Below, piece by piece: positions 60,967 to 64,000 of a stretch of 64,000 nt of DNA. The stretch spans positions 184,466-248,465 of the forward strand of contig NZ_LMFZ01000050.1 of the NCBI RefSeq assembly GCF_001427305.1, in the 5' to 3' direction. Position 1 is the stretch's first letter, and the number at the start of each line of letters is the position of its first letter. The stretch is from Duganella sp. Root1480D1. GTDB lineage: Bacteria; Pseudomonadota; Gammaproteobacteria; Burkholderiales; Burkholderiaceae_D. A program made the translations under genes and the position numbers. A model generated the notes under the pieces. It made no database searches. It saw only the letters and a list, made by a program, of their open reading frames with translations, and was not told the DNA's origin.

Positions 60967-61925
60967 TATGCAAAGCGTCCTTGCTGGCGGAATTGTTCGG
61001 TGGCGTGGACCAGGGCGCGGCTGATGCCCAGCTCCATGGCGCCGTGGCCGGCGTCCGGGATCATCTTCATCAAGGCATTGGCGCCCCAGGCCTGATGCAG
61101 GCGCCAGGCCGAAACCGGCGGGCAGATCACGTCATAGCGTCCCTGCACGATCACGGCCGGCAGGTGGGCGATGCGCGGGACGTTGGACAGGAGCTGGCCG
61201 TCGGTGAAGAAACCCAGGTTGGCCATGTAGTGCGACTCCATTCGGCCGACGCCCAGGTCCAGGGTGTCCGATGGCGGTTCGTCCGGCTGCGGCAGCAGGA
61301 AGACGCGACGGCCTTCGAACTTGCTCCAGGCGCGCACGGCTGGCCAGTGCACGTCCGGATTCGGGTCCATGATGCGCCTGACGTAGGCTTGCAGCAGGTT
61401 GCCACGTTCTTCCGCCGGGATCGGGGCGACGAATTCGTCGTACACCTCGGGATGGAACCATTCGGAGCCTTGCAGGAACCAGTCGATTTCCTTCTGCGTG
61501 CAGAGGAAGATGCCGCGCAGGACGAAGCCCAGGCAGCGTTCCGGGTGGGCCTGGCCGTATGCCAGCGCCAGGGTGGAGCCCCAGGAGCCGCCAAATACCA
61601 GCCATTTTTCGATGCCGAACAGGGTGCGCAGGCGCTCGATGTCCTCGATCAGGAGCTGGGTGGTGTTGTTGCGTACTTCGCCCAGCGGGGTCGATTTGCC
61701 GGCGCCGCGCTGGTCGAACAGGATGACCCGGTAGTGGTCCGGGTTGAAGAAGCGGCGGTGCTGCGGCGACATGCCGGCACCCGGGCCGCCATGGAAGAAG
61801 ACGACCGGGATGCCGTGCGGGTTGCCTACCTCTTCCCAATAAATTGTATGGATGTCATCGACCGCCAGCATGCCGCTATTGCGGGGCTGGATCGGCGGGA
61901 ACAGGTGTGGCAAGGCGTCGGGCAT
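60966..61925 (-). CDS. pip: Prolyl aminopeptidase
   Basis: A 319-residue alpha/beta hydrolase. HGGPGAGM near residue 45 and DQRGAGKS near 71 precede nucleophile S114 in GGSWGS, the proline iminopeptidase signature. The catalytic Asp lies in RYDVICPP and the His in DAGHGA. It releases N-terminal proline from peptides in the cytoplasm. It is first in a short minus operon with the DUF2721 protein and the hypothetical protein. Confidence 0.95.
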   Translation of the reverse strand: MPDALPHLFPPIQPRNSGMLAVDDIHTIYWEEVGNPHGIPVVFFHGGPGAGMSPQHRRFFNPDHYRVILFDQRGAGKSTPLGEVRNNTTQLLIEDIERLRTLFGIEKWLVFGGSWGSTLALAYGQAHPERCLGFVLRGIFLCTQKEIDWFLQGSEWFHPEVYDEFVAPIPAEERGNLLQAYVRRIMDPNPDVHWPAVRAWSKFEGRRVFLLPQPDEPPSDTLDLGVGRMESHYMANLGFFTDGQLLSNVPRIAHLPAVIVQGRYDVICPPVSAWRLHQAWGANALMKMIPDAGHGAMELGISRALVHATEQFRQQGRFA

Positions 61926-61962
61926 GTCTATCCTCTATGCGTGAAGCCAAGATTGTAACCGC

Positions 61963-63255
61963 TCAGAAGAAGGTATTGATGGCCTGGAGGACGTTGTACG
62001 TGTCATCCACAAGCAGCATCAGGGGCCATTTGTCGAAGGTGGTGCAGGGGTGGGAGATGCCACAGCCGACCAGGTCGCCCACTTGCAGGTCGGCCTGGAC
62101 GTCCTCCGGCCAGCGCAGGTAGGCGTGCTGGTCGTTCATTTTGTCGATCACGGCGCCTTCCGGCAACGCCAGCGCTGTCCCGCCCGGCCGATGCGCGGCG
62201 ATGGCGCGCGGCAGGCCCAGGTCGTGCGATGCATCGCGCTTGCCCAGCGCCAGGATCGCCAGGTTCGGTTCGGGGCGCGACAGTACCGTGGTCCAGACTT
62301 CCAGCGCCGGGCGCAGGCCTTCGCCCGCTGCCTTGCCTTCGCGGCTGGCCAGCTCATTGGTCAAACCGCCGTAGTAACCATGGTCATTGGTCAGGTAGCA
62401 GCCGCTGCGCAGGATCGGCAGCACTTTCTTGCCCTGTACCGCCAAACCGGCAAACTCGCGCGCCACGCGGTCGAAGTAGGCCGAGCCGCCGGCGGAGATG
62501 ATCACCTGCTCGCCGCCGAACAAGCCTTCCGACGCCGCTGCCTTCAGCATTTCGGCCATACGCTGCAGGAAGCCGTTGACCACTTCCACATCTGCCGCGC
62601 GGTTATCGGTGACCACCAGGCCTTCATAGCCTTCGATGCCGGCCAGTTGCAGGCCCGGTGCGGCGGCGACGGCGCGTGCCACGGACATCACTTCTTCGGG
62701 GTCGCGGCAGCCTGCGCGCTTGCCCTTCATGCCCAGTTCCACCAGCAGCGGCAAGGGCCGCGCGAGGCCGAAGTCCTGCACCGCGCGCGACAGGCGCTCG
62801 ACGCCTGGCACGGAATCGACCAACGCAAAGAAATCGAAGCCGTGATCCTCTTGCATCAAATGCAGTACAGCGCGGATATCGGCCGGCGCCACCAGCTCAT
62901 TGGCCAGGATCACGCGACGCGCGCCAAAGCGCGCCGCAATCTGCACCTGCGGGATGGTCGCCAGCGTGATGCCCCAGGCACCGTTTTCGATCTGCGCCGC
63001 GAAGAGCTGCGGGCTCATGGTGGTCTTGCCGTGCGGAGCAAGCAGCACGCCATGGCGCTCGCAGAAGCTGCGCATCCACGCCAGGTTATGCTGCAGGGCC
63101 GAAGCCTTGAGTACCGCCACCGGCAAGCTCGTATCGGCCGCCAGCACGTTCCAATGCTGGGCGGCGATCATATGCTGGCGCAGCGGCTCCACAATAGGCA
63201 GGCCCTTGACGCCTGGCTGCAGGATTTGTTCGTCGAGTTCGGGCAGCGCGTACAT
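61963..63255 (-). CDS. DSD1-type amino acid deaminase/aldolase (fold-type III PLP)
   Basis: 430 residues. The N-terminal alanine racemase-like barrel has PLP lysine K77 in LAPHGKTTM. The C-terminal domain carries a Cys/His zinc site in GCGISHPCTTFDKW, typical of D-serine dehydratases and D-threonine aldolases. Proteins of this length are usually annotated as amino acid deaminases acting on D-amino acids; the exact substrate is not clear from sequence. It begins at the ATG at 63255, 34 nt after the GST-like gene, and ends about 37 nt before pip. Confidence 0.85.
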   Translation of the reverse strand: MYALPELDEQILQPGVKGLPIVEPLRQHMIAAQHWNVLAADTSLPVAVLKASALQHNLAWMRSFCERHGVLLAPHGKTTMSPQLFAAQIENGAWGITLATIPQVQIAARFGARRVILANELVAPADIRAVLHLMQEDHGFDFFALVDSVPGVERLSRAVQDFGLARPLPLLVELGMKGKRAGCRDPEEVMSVARAVAAAPGLQLAGIEGYEGLVVTDNRAADVEVVNGFLQRMAEMLKAAASEGLFGGEQVIISAGGSAYFDRVAREFAGLAVQGKKVLPILRSGCYLTNDHGYYGGLTNELASREGKAAGEGLRPALEVWTTVLSRPEPNLAILALGKRDASHDLGLPRAIAAHRPGGTALALPEGAVIDKMNDQHAYLRWPEDVQADLQVGDLVGCGISHPCTTFDKWPLMLLVDDTYNVLQAINTFF

Positions 63256-63289
63256 AGGTGATCCAATCTCTCTTCAAAGAATAGCACCG

Positions 63290-63877
63290 TCAGCCAGCAG
63301 GTGGCTCGGCAGTATTAAACGCCAGTTGTGCGGCGAAGGCGCGCTGGTAAGCCGGCCGCGCCTCACCACGGGCGACATAAGCCGCAAGGCGCGGAAACTC
63401 ATTCAGGATACCCGAAGGCCTCGCCCGCAGCAGCACCGAAATCATCATCAGGTCGCCCGCACTGAACTCGCCATCCAGCCATTCCGCCTCACCCAGGCGC
63501 GCGGAGAGTTGACCCAGCCGATGGCGAATGCGATCGGCGATGAGCGGCAAGCGTTCCTTGCTCCAGGGCTTGTCCCCCTCCTGGAACTTGGCGATGACGA
63601 TTTCCAGGATCGGCGGTTCAACCGTGTTAAGCGCAGCGAAGATCCAGGTAATCGCCCGGGCCCGGGCATTGGCATCTTCCGGCAACAGGCCCGGATAGCG
63701 CGAAGCAATATGGAAAATAATCGCACCCGACTCGAACAGCACCAGATCGCCTTCTTCATAAGTCGGAATCTGGCCAAAAGGATGCATGGCCATATGCGCC
63801 GGCTCCTTCATGGCGGCGAACGAAACCGGCCGCACTTCGTAGGCCTGCCCTACTTCGTCGGCCTTGAATAATCCCAT
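63290..63877 (-). CDS. Glutathione S-transferase-like protein with short N-terminus
   Basis: 195 residues from the ATG at 63877 (an in-frame TTG at 63907 is the alternative). The thioredoxin-like half is recognisable from strand 2 onward: YEVRPVSF, HPFGQIPTYEEGDLVLFESGAI with the cis-Pro and glutathione-contact ES pair. The all-helical C-terminal half has WLDGEFSAGDLMM. The usual first strand and helix with the catalytic Ser, Tyr or Cys are missing. Either the gene is truncated at the 5' end, or it represents a non-catalytic GST subgroup. Confidence 0.75.
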   Translation of the reverse strand: MGLFKADEVGQAYEVRPVSFAAMKEPAHMAMHPFGQIPTYEEGDLVLFESGAIIFHIASRYPGLLPEDANARARAITWIFAALNTVEPPILEIVIAKFQEGDKPWSKERLPLIADRIRHRLGQLSARLGEAEWLDGEFSAGDLMMISVLLRARPSGILNEFPRLAAYVARGEARPAYQRAFAAQLAFNTAEPPAG

Positions 63878-63921
63878 ACCGCCCGATTCTAAAGGCGAAA
63901 CGCTCAAAAATCACTGCTGAG

Positions 63922-63963
63922 ATTTGCAAGGTTTCGCTAAAATGGTGGCAATTCCTTGCAAAT
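63922..63963 (+). promoter_or_regulatory. Candidate operator: 10-bp inverted repeat around a -10-like box
   Basis: ATTTGCAAGG (63922-63931) and CCTTGCAAAT (63954-63963) are perfect inverse copies 32 nt apart centre to centre, flanking TAAAAT (63938-63943). This is the layout of a repressor or regulator site in front of the gene starting at 63977, and could equally act on the GST-like gene on the other strand. Confidence 0.45.
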
Positions 63964-63976
63964 TTTCGAGGGTTTC

Positions 63977-64000
63977 ATGGGACCAAAGCCAGCCGCACCA
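63977..64000 (+). CDS. Start of a gene running off the window
   Basis: An ATG at 63977 with GAGGG 5 nt upstream opens a frame encoding MGPKPAAP up to the window end. Too little is present to name a product. Confidence 0.45.

Overview
The window is a GC-rich chromosomal segment that looks like an Oxalobacteraceae betaproteobacterium (Massilia, Duganella or Janthinobacterium type). This rests on a complete-looking XrtA/PEP-CTERM exopolysaccharide (EPS) locus with its PrsK/PrsR two-component pair, strong G/C third-position bias, ATGA-type operon overlaps, and frequent GTG/TTG starts with good Shine-Dalgarno (SD) sites. The genus is inferred, not proven.

Region 1 (1-24.5 kb) is the XrtA-associated EPS locus. 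A minus-strand operon runs from a divergent promoter region near 9.85 kb: a DegT-like aminotransferase, a tandem GNAT/FemAB-like protein, an acyl-CoA ligase, a PLP decarboxylase, an asparagine-synthase-type amidotransferase and the TPR lipoprotein PrsT, which runs off the window. The plus-strand operon holds an acyl carrier protein, two atypical alpha/beta hydrolases, a glycosyltransferase, a periplasmic TPR protein, a Wzy-like polymerase/ligase and a ClpA-N-domain/ClpS fusion. Converging on it are prsR and prsK, the initiating sugar transferase, and a TviC/TviB-type pair predicted to make a UDP-HexNAc uronic acid. The core exosortase gene is not seen and probably lies beyond position 1.

Region 2 (24.8-34.5 kb) holds an Aer-like chemoreceptor, then a flippase, three acyltransferase-3 membrane proteins (two of them a tandem duplication), a 2OG-Fe(II) oxygenase, an alpha/alpha-toroid protein and an AAC(3)-fold acetyltransferase. 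This looks like export and decoration of a surface polysaccharide.

Region 3 (34.5-42.4 kb) is a visibly more AT-rich type VI secretion effector island: VgrG with a transthyretin-like tail, a Tle4-like lipase, a Tli4-type immunity protein, a PAAR tip protein and a second Tli4 paralogue, all co-directional with ATGA/GTGA overlaps. It abuts the 3' end of a tRNA-Arg(CCG) gene, with a gene remnant between.

Region 4 (42.4-52.5 kb) has a membrane-anchored cytochrome c, then three tandem M13 (neprilysin-like) zinc peptidases. Palindromic repeat elements sit downstream of each of the three stop codons. A TonB-dependent receptor and a CpxP/Spy-like protein follow; the latter has an intrinsic terminator directly in front of its SD.

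Region 5 (52.7-64 kb) is housekeeping: a CtpA-like protease, a KAS III-like enzyme, a perfect 40-bp inverted repeat, a YbaL/KefB-type antiporter, FadH, a START-like periplasmic protein, a DUF2721 protein, prolyl aminopeptidase, a DSD1-type amino acid deaminase, a short GST-like protein and the start of a further gene behind a candidate operator.

The strongest candidates for something undescribed are the ClpN-ClpS fusion inside the EPS locus, the palindromic elements of the M13 array with the 82-bp hairpin element, and the terminator placed between promoter and SD of the CpxP-like gene.
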